From Chitinophaga pinensis (lineage in GTDB: Bacteria; Bacteroidota; Bacteroidia; Flavobacteriales_D; Crocinitomicaceae): a stretch of DNA of 64,000 nucleotides. The DNA is taken from NCBI GenBank assembly GCA_945902745.1, contig CAMDNE010000013.1:29529-93528 (forward strand), given 5' to 3'. This document shows, piece by piece, positions 8,441 to 18,700 of this stretch. The stretch's first letter is position 1; each line of letters starts with the position of its first letter. A model generated the notes under the pieces. That model was not told the origin of the DNA and ran no database searches. It saw only the letters and a list, made by a program, of their open reading frames with translations. The position numbers and the translations under genes are program-made.

Positions 8441-9067
8441 GTTTTAAACATTACATATATTATCAATTCTCTTAATCCTTTTAAATCAAGGGTTAATAAA
8501 AATTGTTTTTAACAAGCTTTTAAAGAATCTTGATGGTTTACGGTTTATAACTAATAACAATTTAAAATAGGAATATCATATAATAATTCTAAGCTAGAAT
8601 ATTAATTACATATCCTATAAAAGTTAATAATAGTATTCCTTTTTTATCCATATCTAAAAACACATTTTTTACTGCTTTTATGAATTATAATTATCAACAA
8701 TTTAACTTCTTCTCTTTTTGTTAATAAACATGAAAATGACTGCAAACAAAACTTTATCTTATTAATTTAATGTTTATAAATCTTACTAGAAAATTTATAA
8801 CTCATAAAAACAACTATAATCGTTATTAAATATACACATATGAACACCCTTAATAAATAGTAATAAATTTTCTTATAAATAAATTCTTTTCTTTTATTCT
8901 ATTATAAAAAACATTAACCTGGCTATTTTGATTTTTAAATATAAAAACCTAGCTTTAAAAATTACGTTTAATAAAACCACTTTAATTAAACGAAATAAAC
9001 TTTAATAAAAAAGTAAAAATCACCGTTTTATAGGTGAACTACGCAAACAAAATAAGGAACGCAAAAA
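8441..9067 (+). other. AT-rich intergenic region without a recognisable gene
   Basis: About 630 bases of very AT-rich sequence before the histidine kinase gene. I find no convincing ORF, RNA gene, tandem repeat or strong hairpin. The last part (about 9050-9066) has AAGGA, a plausible ribosome-binding site for the ATG at 9068. It must also contain the kinase promoter, but no clear TAnnTTTG box stands out. Confidence 0.6.
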
Positions 9068-12000
9068 ATGATTTTTAAGTTTAATATGTTTGGAATATTT
9101 AAAAAATCAGGTGCTGAGTTTCAACCCTATTATGAGCGTGAAAATGATTTTAAAAGACAAGCTTTTTTACATGCAATTGCTGCTTTAGTTGTAAGTCCTA
9201 TTTTTTGCTTATTAGTTTATAATAGTGAAGTACCTCGTGTGTATATTTTGATAAGCCTATCTTATACCATCATGTTTCCTTTGTATATTGTTATATGCTA
9301 TTTTATTAAGAAGTTAACAGACAAATTACTTTATTTTTTCATTTCTCATTTATTTTTTGTCACGTTTTTGGCATTTCAAGATTTAATATCAAGCAATTTT
9401 GAATTATTTAGTTTATTCTGTTTTTATACGCTTTATTCCGTTGTGTTATACGTAATTCAAAGACTTTATCCAGCAATTTTATATAATTCTTTTGTACTCT
9501 TTTTATTGATCTATGGGTTTCAATACAATGACAAATCAGAAATTTCTAAGCTAGCTGTATTTGGTTTATTTTCTATTATAGCTTGTTGTTCCATTATAGT
9601 TTTATCATCAAGGCAAAAAATGATTAATAGCGTTGAGGATTATTCAAATTATTTAAAGAAGATAGTTAATAATCCTGGTGTAGGATTTGTCCTATTAAAA
9701 TTTGAAGCCAATTTTCAAAAGCTAATTGATCAAAACAGAGAATCGTATAAAATTTTAGATTGTAAACAAAATGCAATTAAGGAAGTTGTATTATCCCATT
9801 TAACAGATTTTGAAAAAAATATAATTTTTACCTTGAAAATAGGAAATAGTTTTAATAAAAAAATAGTTATCCCCGGTGAATATCCTAAAACAATAGAAAT
9901 TGAAGTAAGTACTTTGTCTTTAAAAAATGGTTTTTATTCCCTTTTTAGAATAGTGGATATTACTAATAGTGTAATAGAAAAACAAGAATTATCGAATAGT
10001 TTAGCAAAGTATAGAAATTTATATTATACCAATTTAGCTGGTGTTTTTACTACAGATTTAGATTCTAAAATAATAGATTGTAATCAATCATTTATTGATA
10101 TTTTTGAAAATAGCATTAAAATAAATGATTATCTGTTTTCTAAAAACGTTCAAAAAGAATGGAAAGAAATATTAGAATTAATTGGCGTAAATGAAAATAT
10201 AAAAAACTACCAAACTCATATAAAAATTAAGAATGGTACGACTAAATGGTTGATTTTTAATTGGCACTTAAACAAAGAAGAAAATTTCATTGAAGGAACA
10301 ATAATAGATATATCTGACGTACAAAAAGCCTCTGCAGCACTGAGTCAAAATGAAGAAAAATATAGATTAATTTATGAAGAGTCTAATGATGCTATTTTAT
10401 TATTGAAAGATGATAAAATTATTGATGTGAATAGGAAAGGAATTCAATTATTTGGAATTCCATATAAAGAATTATTAGAAAAGAACTTAATAGATCTTTC
10501 TTTATTTAATGATGAAACAAACAGAAGAGAATATATAAAAAACACTGATTTACTTCAATCTTTAAAAAGCGTGAAATTTAATTGGATTTTTAAAGGTAAC
10601 AATGATATAATTGAAGCTGAGGTTGTTATAATTGAGTTAATGTTAGAAAATATAAAATATTATCAATGTGTCATTCATGATTTAACGCAAAGAAACATAA
10701 ACACAAGAGCAATTGAATCAAACAGAAAAAACTTTAAGTCTATATTAGATAACACCCCAGAAGGTATCATTATTATTAATGATAATACCGTTTTATATTC
10801 AAATCCTGAAGCTATTAATTTAATTGGATCAAATGAAATAGTGTTAGAAAACATTTTCATTGAAAGTGATCAACAACAATTTAATTTATTAATTAATGAA
10901 CAAAAAACATCTAAAGAAATAAAGCAAAATCAGTTTAAATTACTGAATAAGAGTTCACAAGAACTATTATTAGACGTAACAATTGTTTCAATAGACTTTG
11001 AGGAAAAAGAATCAATTTTGGTTATTTTAAAAGATATCTCCCTTAGAAATGAATTGTCAAAAGAAATTATTAGAGCGGAAATTGCAGAGGAATCTAATAA
11101 AAGACTTGAAAAAGAAATTAAAGTAAGGATAAAAACAGAAAAACTATTAAAAGAACAATTCATTCGAAGCAATGCAATCTTCGATAGTTCATCTAATACA
11201 TTATTGTTAACGCTAGACACTGATTTAAATTTTTCTTCATTTAACACGCATTGTCAAAGTTATTTTAATTATTTGACTGAACAGAAAATGGAAGTTAACA
11301 ACTCTTTCAGTGTGTTTTTTAAAAAATTGTTTGAAGAAAGGGAATTAAGATTTTTTAGAAAAACACTAAAGAATATTTTAAGTGGTGCTTCCAAACAAAT
11401 TGAAACTAAATTTTTATCAAAAGGATTAAATAGATGGATTGAATTATTTATAAATCCTATTTTTGATATTGACGGAAAAGTGATAGAAATATCCTTAGTT
11501 GGTCATGATATTACAGATAAGAAAAACACAGAAAATCAAATAAAAGATTCCCTTAAAGAAAAAGAAGTACTCCTAAAAGAAATCCATCACAGGGTAAAAA
11601 ATAATTTGCAGGTTATTTCAAGTATTTTGAACTTGCAAAGTTCTTTTGTTTCTGATGAAAGAACATTAGAAATATTAGAGGAAAGTAGAAATAGAATTCA
11701 TTCGATGGCAACAATACACGAAAACCTATATTTAACAACTAATTTTTCCTCTATTGATTTTGCTAGTTATTTACAAAATCTAAGCACAAAATTAATTTCC
11801 TCTTATCATGTTGCCCCAATTACAATTAATTTAAGAACAGAATTGACGTCAATTAATTTATTGTTGGACCAAGCAATTCCTTGTGGGTTATTAGTAAATG
11901 AATTAATAACGAACGCAATTAAGTATGCATTTGTAAATAGGAGTGAGGGAGAAATATTAATAGGATTAAAAGAAAACCAAGGAATTATAGAATTAAAAAT

Positions 12001-12166
12001 AGAAGATAATGGAGTTGGTTTACCATCAAATTTTGAAATATTTAAGTCAAACTCACTTGGCTTACAATTAGTTTCTACATTAGTAGAACAATTAGATGGT
12101 GAAATAAATATTTTGAACGAAAAAGGAACAAAATATTTGATTACATTTGAAAAGGACAAACCATAA
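9068..12166 (+). CDS. Membrane multi-PAS sensor histidine kinase (HisKA_2 type)
   Basis: 1032 residues. About six membrane helices occupy residues 30-185. Four to five PAS-like modules follow (roughly 195-300 weak, 308-420, 430-545, 550-665, 700-820); recurring phrases such as KYRLIYEESNDAILLL and FKSILDNTPEGIIII mark their starts. The dimerisation helix has EIHHRVKNNLQ, with the likely phospho-acceptor His841, which is the HisKA_2/HWE class. The ATPase domain shows NELITNAIKYAF, EDNGVGLP and SLGLQL. The response-regulator gene starts 5 nt after the stop. The N-terminal membrane module suggests a membrane-associated or small-molecule signal, and several PAS domains may bind further ligands. 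The gene is clearly more AT-rich than its neighbours. Confidence 0.92.
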   Translation: MIFKFNMFGIFKKSGAEFQPYYERENDFKRQAFLHAIAALVVSPIFCLLVYNSEVPRVYILISLSYTIMFPLYIVICYFIKKLTDKLLYFFISHLFFVTFLAFQDLISSNFELFSLFCFYTLYSVVLYVIQRLYPAILYNSFVLFLLIYGFQYNDKSEISKLAVFGLFSIIACCSIIVLSSRQKMINSVEDYSNYLKKIVNNPGVGFVLLKFEANFQKLIDQNRESYKILDCKQNAIKEVVLSHLTDFEKNIIFTLKIGNSFNKKIVIPGEYPKTIEIEVSTLSLKNGFYSLFRIVDITNSVIEKQELSNSLAKYRNLYYTNLAGVFTTDLDSKIIDCNQSFIDIFENSIKINDYLFSKNVQKEWKEILELIGVNENIKNYQTHIKIKNGTTKWLIFNWHLNKEENFIEGTIIDISDVQKASAALSQNEEKYRLIYEESNDAILLLKDDKIIDVNRKGIQLFGIPYKELLEKNLIDLSLFNDETNRREYIKNTDLLQSLKSVKFNWIFKGNNDIIEAEVVIIELMLENIKYYQCVIHDLTQRNINTRAIESNRKNFKSILDNTPEGIIIINDNTVLYSNPEAINLIGSNEIVLENIFIESDQQQFNLLINEQKTSKEIKQNQFKLLNKSSQELLLDVTIVSIDFEEKESILVILKDISLRNELSKEIIRAEIAEESNKRLEKEIKVRIKTEKLLKEQFIRSNAIFDSSSNTLLLTLDTDLNFSSFNTHCQSYFNYLTEQKMEVNNSFSVFFKKLFEERELRFFRKTLKNILSGASKQIETKFLSKGLNRWIELFINPIFDIDGKVIEISLVGHDITDKKNTENQIKDSLKEKEVLLKEIHHRVKNNLQVISSILNLQSSFVSDERTLEILEESRNRIHSMATIHENLYLTTNFSSIDFASYLQNLSTKLISSYHVAPITINLRTELTSINLLLDQAIPCGLLVNELITNAIKYAFVNRSEGEILIGLKENQGIIELKIEDNGVGLPSNFEIFKSNSLGLQLVSTLVEQLDGEINILNEKGTKYLITFEKDKP

Positions 12167-12171
12167 ATCGC

Positions 12172-12927
12172 ATGTCAAAAATTAATATTCTAGTTGTAGA
12201 AGATGAATCAATTGTATCTAAAGATATTCAATATAGTTTGAATAAATTGGGGTATAATGTTGTTGGCGCATCCGCAACAGGAGAAAAAGCAATCGAGATA
12301 GCAAGAGAAGAGCGCCCAGACCTTGTCCTAATGGATATTATGCTTAAGGGTGCTATGAACGGAATCGAAACCGCAGAAATAATTAAATCTGAATTGTCTA
12401 TTCCTGTTGTTTTTCTAACAGCCTATGCTGACGAGTCAACATTGTCAAAAGCAAAAATAACAGAGCCTTATGGTTATATTATTAAGCCTTTTAAAGAAAT
12501 AGACCTCCATACATCTATTGAGATGGCAATCTACAAACATGGAAAGGAAAGAGAAATAATTAGGGAAAGAGATTTATTATATTCTATTGTTGAAAATAAA
12601 GAAGCATCAAATGATTTTATTTTCGTTAAATCTAACAGTAGACTGGTTAAATTAAACACGAGTGAAATTTTTTATATAGAAGCGTTAAAAGATTATGTTG
12701 TAATTCACACTATAGACACACGATTTACAATTCATTCAACCATGAAAGACATTGAGTCAAAAATGGGAGTAGCTGATTTTATTAGAGTTCACCGCTCATT
12801 TATAGTACGTTTAGATAAAATAGCCACAATAGAATTTCCTAATTTAACGTTAGAAAATGATAAAAAAGTAATTCCTATTGGCGGCTCGTTTCGCGATGAT
12901 TTGAATAATAGAATTAAAACCGTTTAA
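12172..12927 (+). CDS. LytTR-family response regulator
   Basis: 251 residues. A receiver domain (1-120) has the acidic pocket VVEDE, the phospho-acceptor Asp55 in LVLMDIML, TAYAD with the conserved Thr, and YIIKPF with the conserved Lys. A LytTR DNA-binding domain (about 150-250) has FIEALKDYVVIHT, FIRVHRSFIV and IPIGGSFRD. It is encoded 5 nt after the histidine kinase, so the two form a two-component pair; the HisKA_2 kinase with LytTR regulator combination is common in Bacteroidota. Targets are unknown. The stop overlaps the convergent rnr stop by 4 nt. Confidence 0.92.
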   Translation: MSKINILVVEDESIVSKDIQYSLNKLGYNVVGASATGEKAIEIAREERPDLVLMDIMLKGAMNGIETAEIIKSELSIPVVFLTAYADESTLSKAKITEPYGYIIKPFKEIDLHTSIEMAIYKHGKEREIIRERDLLYSIVENKEASNDFIFVKSNSRLVKLNTSEIFYIEALKDYVVIHTIDTRFTIHSTMKDIESKMGVADFIRVHRSFIVRLDKIATIEFPNLTLENDKKVIPIGGSFRDDLNNRIKTV

Positions 12928-15059
12928 TCAACGATTAATTCTAAATCTATTTGTCTTTTTCTTGGGTGAACTTCGTAAATTCGAACCTTAACCTTGTCTC
13001 CAAAATTGTATTCCTTTTTTGTGCGAGCACCAATAATGCAATACTTGTCTGCGTTGAAAGAAAAGCGATCACCAGGAATATCATTCATTGGAACCATTCC
13101 CTCACAATAATTGTCATCCATTTTAACAAAAAGCCCAAACTCCGCAATTCCAGAAACAGTTCCCAGAAACTCTTCTCCTATATGGTCTTGTACAAATAGC
13201 GTTTGGAAGTATTTTGTTGATTCTCGTTCAGCCTCAACAGCTTTCCTTTCCATACGAGAAATACGCTTACAAACTTCGTTTAGGTCTTTACCATAACGGT
13301 GTTTTTTTGTCGTTAATTCTTCTTGTAAGATTCTGTGAACAATTAAATCAGCATAACGTCTTATTGGAGAAGTAAAGTGCGTATAATAATCAAACGCCAA
13401 ACCGTAATGACCAATATTCGTCGTTTCGTAAGTGGCCTTAGCCATTGAGCGAATAGCCATGGTTTGAATCAATGAATATTCGTTTTTTAAACGAATATCG
13501 TCTAAAAGTCTGTTGATGCTTGATGCAATTTGATCAGGATTAGAAAAATCAAGTTTATATCCAAATTTATCAATGAAGATATTGAAAACAGCAATTTTTT
13601 CAAGACTTGGTTTGTCGTGTACTCGATAAACAAAAGGAACTTGGTCTCTACCTTTTTTTGGTTCAGAAACAAAAGTTGCAACTTTTCTGTTTGCCAAAAG
13701 CATGAATTCTTCTATTAATTTATTGGCATCTTTTGATGTTTTAATTACCACCTCTTCCGGATGACCTTTTTCATCTAATTTGAATCGCATTTCTTCAGAC
13801 TCAATATTTAACGCCCCATGTTTTAGTCGCGCTTTTCGCAAAATTTTAGCTATTTTATCGAGAATAAGAATTTCTTTCTTAAAATCCCCGTCTTTTCCCT
13901 CAATAATTTCTTGTGCTTCTTCATAACTAAAACGGCGGTCAGAATGGATCACCGTCTTACCAAACCATTGGTTATAAACTTTTCCTTCTTCGTCCATTTC
14001 GAAAACCGCTGAAAAACTAAACTTATCTTCATTTGGACGAAGAGAACACGCCATGTTGGATAATTGTTCAGGCAGCATCGGAACTACTCTATCCACTAAG
14101 TAAACAGAATTTGACCGTTTTAATGCTTCTGTGTCCATCGCGCTTCCCGGTCGAACATAATTACTCACATCAGCGATATGAATGCCAATTTCTAAATGAC
14201 CGTTTTCTAATTCTTTAAAAGATAAAGCATCGTCAAAATCTTTTGCATCAACAGGGTCGATAGTAAAAGTAGTTATTGGACGGAAATCACGACGTTTTGC
14301 AACTTCTTCCTGATCCAAATCTAACCCAATAACCTCTGCTTCTGCTAATACTTCTTGCGGAAACTTATAATCTATACCATGGTTACATAAAATGCTGATC
14401 ATTTCTGTATCATTGGAGCCGGACTTACCTAATACTTCAACGACTTCTCCATAGGGATTTTTGGATGTTTTAGGCCAAACAGTAATTTTTACTAAAGCTT
14501 TGTCACCTTGTTTCCCACCATTTAATTTTTCTTTTGGAATATAAATATCCGTTCCAGCTTTTAAATTGTCAGGAATTAAAAACGCAAATTTTTCATGAAT
14601 TTCTAAGGTTCCAACAAATTGTGTACGTTCTCTTGATAAAACAGCAGTAACCTCTCCTTCGTTTCTAGTTTTTCCACGTTTAAAAACGCGCGCCTTAACT
14701 CGGTCACCATTGAGCGCTTGACCTATATTTTGCGGCGCGATATATAAATCATTTTCCTCATCATCACTAACAACAAAACCGGCTCCTCGAGCCGTTAATT
14801 CAATAAAACCTTCAATAGAATCGTCTTTTGAATTAAAAGCATAAACCCCATGTGCATGTCTTTGTAAAACACTTTGTTGACATAGTTCTTCTAAAATATC
14901 AAAAACTAATTTTCTTAAAGCATTTTCCCTAACATCAATCAAAGCACAAACTTGTTTATGACTAAGAACACTATCTGGATTTTTTTCAAAGCATTTTCTC
15001 ACAACATGCGTAAGGCTGCTCTTCATTTTACTAGGTTTATTTTGCTTATTTCTTGACAT
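12924..15059 (-). CDS. rnr: Ribonuclease R
   Basis: 711 residues. This 3'-5' exoribonuclease degrades structured RNA. Domain order: N-terminal winged-helix region (VLSHKQVCALIDV), two cold-shock/OB domains (GFVVSDDEENDLYIAP; FAFLIPDN), the RNB catalytic domain with the Asp cluster DPVDAKDFDDALS, and a C-terminal S1 domain (GTVSGIAEFGLFVKMDDN). YTHFTSPIRRYADL is the family's substrate-site signature. It has no long basic C-terminal tail. A TAACTTCG box ends 5 nt before the ATG, so the transcript may have almost no leader. Confidence 0.95.
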   Translation of the reverse strand: MSRNKQNKPSKMKSSLTHVVRKCFEKNPDSVLSHKQVCALIDVRENALRKLVFDILEELCQQSVLQRHAHGVYAFNSKDDSIEGFIELTARGAGFVVSDDEENDLYIAPQNIGQALNGDRVKARVFKRGKTRNEGEVTAVLSRERTQFVGTLEIHEKFAFLIPDNLKAGTDIYIPKEKLNGGKQGDKALVKITVWPKTSKNPYGEVVEVLGKSGSNDTEMISILCNHGIDYKFPQEVLAEAEVIGLDLDQEEVAKRRDFRPITTFTIDPVDAKDFDDALSFKELENGHLEIGIHIADVSNYVRPGSAMDTEALKRSNSVYLVDRVVPMLPEQLSNMACSLRPNEDKFSFSAVFEMDEEGKVYNQWFGKTVIHSDRRFSYEEAQEIIEGKDGDFKKEILILDKIAKILRKARLKHGALNIESEEMRFKLDEKGHPEEVVIKTSKDANKLIEEFMLLANRKVATFVSEPKKGRDQVPFVYRVHDKPSLEKIAVFNIFIDKFGYKLDFSNPDQIASSINRLLDDIRLKNEYSLIQTMAIRSMAKATYETTNIGHYGLAFDYYTHFTSPIRRYADLIVHRILQEELTTKKHRYGKDLNEVCKRISRMERKAVEAERESTKYFQTLFVQDHIGEEFLGTVSGIAEFGLFVKMDDNYCEGMVPMNDIPGDRFSFNADKYCIIGARTKKEYNFGDKVKVRIYEVHPRKRQIDLELIVD

Positions 15060-15064
15060 ATATG

Positions 15065-15072
15065 CGAAGTTA
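15065..15072 (-). promoter_or_regulatory. Possible -7 box of rnr, very close to the start codon
   Basis: On the minus strand TAACTTCG (a one-base variant of TAnnTTTG) is followed by 5 nt and then the ATG. No -33 TTG is found at normal spacing. If used, the mRNA would be leaderless or nearly so. Confidence 0.4.
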
Positions 15073-15166
15073 AAGCAATTTTTGCTAAATAGCAGTTCAA
15101 AACGGAACTAAAAAAGTGCTGTTGAAAGAATATGCACGATTGATAAAATCATCTAATGAAGATTGA

Positions 15167-15174
15167 TAACTTTG
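15167..15174 (+). promoter_or_regulatory. -7 box of the ferritin gene
   Basis: TAACTTTG matches TAnnTTTG and ends 16 nt before the ATG at 15191. Confidence 0.6.
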
Positions 15175-15190
15175 TAAAAAACAAGATAAT

Positions 15191-15715
15191 ATGAACAAGC
15201 GCGTTGAAGATGCAATAAATGATCAAATTGAAAAAGAGGCAACATCCTCTCAGTTTTATTTAGCAATGGCCTCTTGGGCTGAAAATAATGGTTTAAACGG
15301 AACAGCTAAATTTATGTATTCTCATTCTGATGAAGAACGGTTTCACATGTTAAAACTTGTAAAATTTGTAAACGAACGAGGAGGAAAGGCAATAATTCCC
15401 GCGATTGGACAACCACAAAAAGAATTTAAAGATCTTGTAAATGTTTTTGAATTATTATTGGCGCATGAAATTATGGTAACAGAAAGCATTAATAATTTAG
15501 TTGATATTTGTCTTCAAGAAAAAGATTATTCAACACATAATTTTGTACAATGGTACGTTTCAGAGCAGTTAGAGGAAGAGGCGTTAGCGCGAACAGTTTT
15601 AGATAAACTAAAATTGATAGGTAGGGACAAAGGTGGAATGTATATGTTTGATAGAGATTTAGAAAATTCTGCAATTCAATTAGCACCAGCGATGACATCT
15701 GGTTCTACCAATTAA
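15191..15715 (+). CDS. Ferritin (non-haem iron storage)
   Basis: 174 residues, the length of bacterial FtnA. Ferritin oxidises Fe(II) and stores it as a mineral in a 24-subunit shell in the cytoplasm. Ferroxidase-centre residues are visible: Glu in IEKEATSSQFY, Glu and His in DEERFHM, Glu in AHEIMVTE, and Gln/Glu in VSEQLEEE. The C-terminal tail APAMTSGSTN is short and polar. The cyclase gene starts 30 nt downstream in the same direction, so read-through is possible, but a functional link is not evident. Confidence 0.93.
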   Translation: MNKRVEDAINDQIEKEATSSQFYLAMASWAENNGLNGTAKFMYSHSDEERFHMLKLVKFVNERGGKAIIPAIGQPQKEFKDLVNVFELLLAHEIMVTESINNLVDICLQEKDYSTHNFVQWYVSEQLEEEALARTVLDKLKLIGRDKGGMYMFDRDLENSAIQLAPAMTSGSTN

Positions 15716-15745
15716 TTAAAACAACTTGAACGTGATTTTTGGAGA

Positions 15746-18700
15746 ATGACTAGATTAATTTTAATCGGCTTGCTATTGTTTATTTCTCTTCACGGGACAG
15801 GACAAACTGCATATCGCTTTAGAAATTATACGATTAATAACGGTTTATCTCAAAGTTCTGTCACATGTATAATTCAAGATAAAAATCATTCTCTTTGGGT
15901 TGGCACACAAGACGGTTTAAATCGTTTTGACGGCAAGAATTTTGAAATATTTACATCAGACGATACCCCTGGAATTGAAAGCGAATATATTAAATGTGCT
16001 GTAAAAACCAAAGATGGGAATTTATGGTTTGGGACAACTAATGGGTTAACACAATATAATCCAGACAAAGAGGTGTTTACAACATACTCTTTAGAACAAA
16101 AAACAGCCTTACAAATAGAAAGCCTTAGTTTAGATCCTTCAGGGATTATTTGGGTTGGCACAATAGGAAAAGGTGTTTTAAGTTTTGATCCAGAAAACCA
16201 AAAATTTAAACAATATCCAACTCTAATACCATCTAAAAAAATCCAAGCGGTCTTTTGTTCCGAATCAGGAGAGTTATTTGTAAACACAGAAGATAAGGGT
16301 GTTTATGGAACGAACCAATTAAAAACAAAGGCTTTTTTGATACCAATAAAAAGTAAAAGTGCGAATCCCGTTATTATTCAAAGAATTACACAAAGCGAAT
16401 TGGGTAATATATTATTTGGAAGTAACCAGGGCGTTTTTGAATATTCAATTTCACAAAAGAATACGTACCCAAAATTTCCACAATTGGAAATGGAGTTTGG
16501 CTACATGGGAATAGCAGATATTTATTTATCACAAAACAACAGTTGGTTCATTGGAACAACAAATAAAGGGTTATTCACTATAGCTTCGGACGGAAGTGTT
16601 TTTAATAGCACGCAGGATATTTTTCAAAAAAACGCATTACTTTTTAATGATATTAATCTTTTATTCTGTGATGATTCCGGTACTTTTTGGGTTGGAACGG
16701 ATCGAGGATTAGCAAGCTTTGACCCAATGAATCAAGGTTTTTTAGGAGTTGGTCCTAGTGGAAATTTAGAACAAGGCATACCCACCCCAAATGTTTGGAG
16801 TTTTGGAGAAGATAAATTTGCGCAATATACATTTATTGGAACCGATATCGGCATTTCTCGTTTTAATCGAAAATCAGGAAAGTTTGAACAATATTATAGA
16901 GACAATTCTCAATCGATAACAGGAGAAAGCGCTGAAACAGCAGCTCTTTCTATTCATGTAATAAATGAAAATAAAGTGCTTGTTGGTTGTGTAGATGGTT
17001 TATTTGAATTAAATATTTACTCAAAATATGACTATTCTTTTAAAAAAATAGATTACTTAGAAAACAAGGAAGAAGCTATAAAACACACGAGAATATATTC
17101 TATTGTTCATTGGAAAGAAGATAAATATTTTATAGGGACAAAAGGAGGTGTTGTTTTAGTTGATTTAAAAAAGAAAAAAGCTCAGGCCTTCGAACATTCA
17201 TTAAAAAACCCAAATAGTACTATAACATTAGGTGTATGCAGACACATATATAAGGATAAACAAGGTAGAATTTGGTTTGCATCAAGCTCGGGGGAATTAA
17301 ATTTATTAACAGTTAAAGCCGACAAGATTGAAATTGTGCCTTATAAATACAATTCAATATTGTTAAAAGTATCTAAAGACTATATTACATCAATGTGTCA
17401 GATAGGTAAAAATGAATTCTGGCTTGGAACATTTGGGTCAGGTATAATGCACTGGAACGAGGCTACAAAAACCGCGAAAATTTTCACAAAAAAAAATGGG
17501 CTTCCAAATAATGTAGTTTATGGCATAGTTACAGACCTAGAAAACAATTTATGGCTAAGCACGAACAAAGGAATATGTAAATTCAATTCAAAAACAAAAG
17601 AGGTAACAAATTACACTGAAATTGACGGATTAATGAGTAATGAATTTAATCTCGGAGCGTTTATGAAGTCAACATCTGGTGAATTGTTCTTTGGTGGAAT
17701 TTATGGGTACAATTATTTTAACCCGAATAAACTTTCGTTAAACAAGCCAAATGTTGGGGTCACTATTACAAAATTTAAATTAGATAAAAATTGGTTAAGA
17801 CCTGGAGATAAAGATTCCCCACTTTATTTGCCAATAGCCAGAACATCGCATATTGAACTCAGTTATAGGCAACGAAGTTTCACTGTTCATTTTCAACCAT
17901 CAGACCTGAGCAACCCTGAATTGGTTAATTATAAATACATTTTAGAAGGATCTGAAGAAGGAGAAGTAATGCTTGGAAACTCAAATGAACTAAGATTTAG
18001 TTTATTATCTCCTGGCGATTACACATTAAAAATATTTGCTAGAATTGGTGATGGCCCTTGGGGAAAAACGCCGGCTATTTTATCTCTTCATATTAAATCC
18101 CCTTTTTGGGCCACATGGTGGTTCTGGATTATAATAACAATAGTATTAGCAATTTCCGTTCGCCTTTTTATTCGAAATAGAATTGATTCTGAACGCAGGA
18201 AACAAGTTCGTTTAGAAATGAAAATTGCTGACAGAACACGCGAAATAAGAGAACAAAATATTCAAATTGAAAAACAAAGAAAACAACTTGAAGAAGAAAA
18301 AAACAAAGTTGTGAATAACCAACGTTTGTTGCAAATTGAAAAGGATAAAACTGAAAAATTGATTCGTAGAATTATTCCAGAATCCACAGCAGAAGAATTA
18401 AAAAATAAAGGAACAGCTAGCGCCCGAGCATACAAAACGGTATCGGTATTATTTACAGATTTTGTTGGTTTTACAAAAAGCGCAGAACGAATGAGTCCAA
18501 CGGATTTGGTAAATAAGTTGGATGTTTATTTTAGCAAATTCGATGAAATAATAGTTAAAAATAATCTTGAGAAAATAAAAACAATTGGCGATGCATACAT
18601 GTGCGCCGGCGGTGTACCTGTGCGTAATAATACAAATCCAATTGACACCTGTATTGCGGCTTTACAGATTCAAGATTACATGCTAAAACGCAAAAATAAC

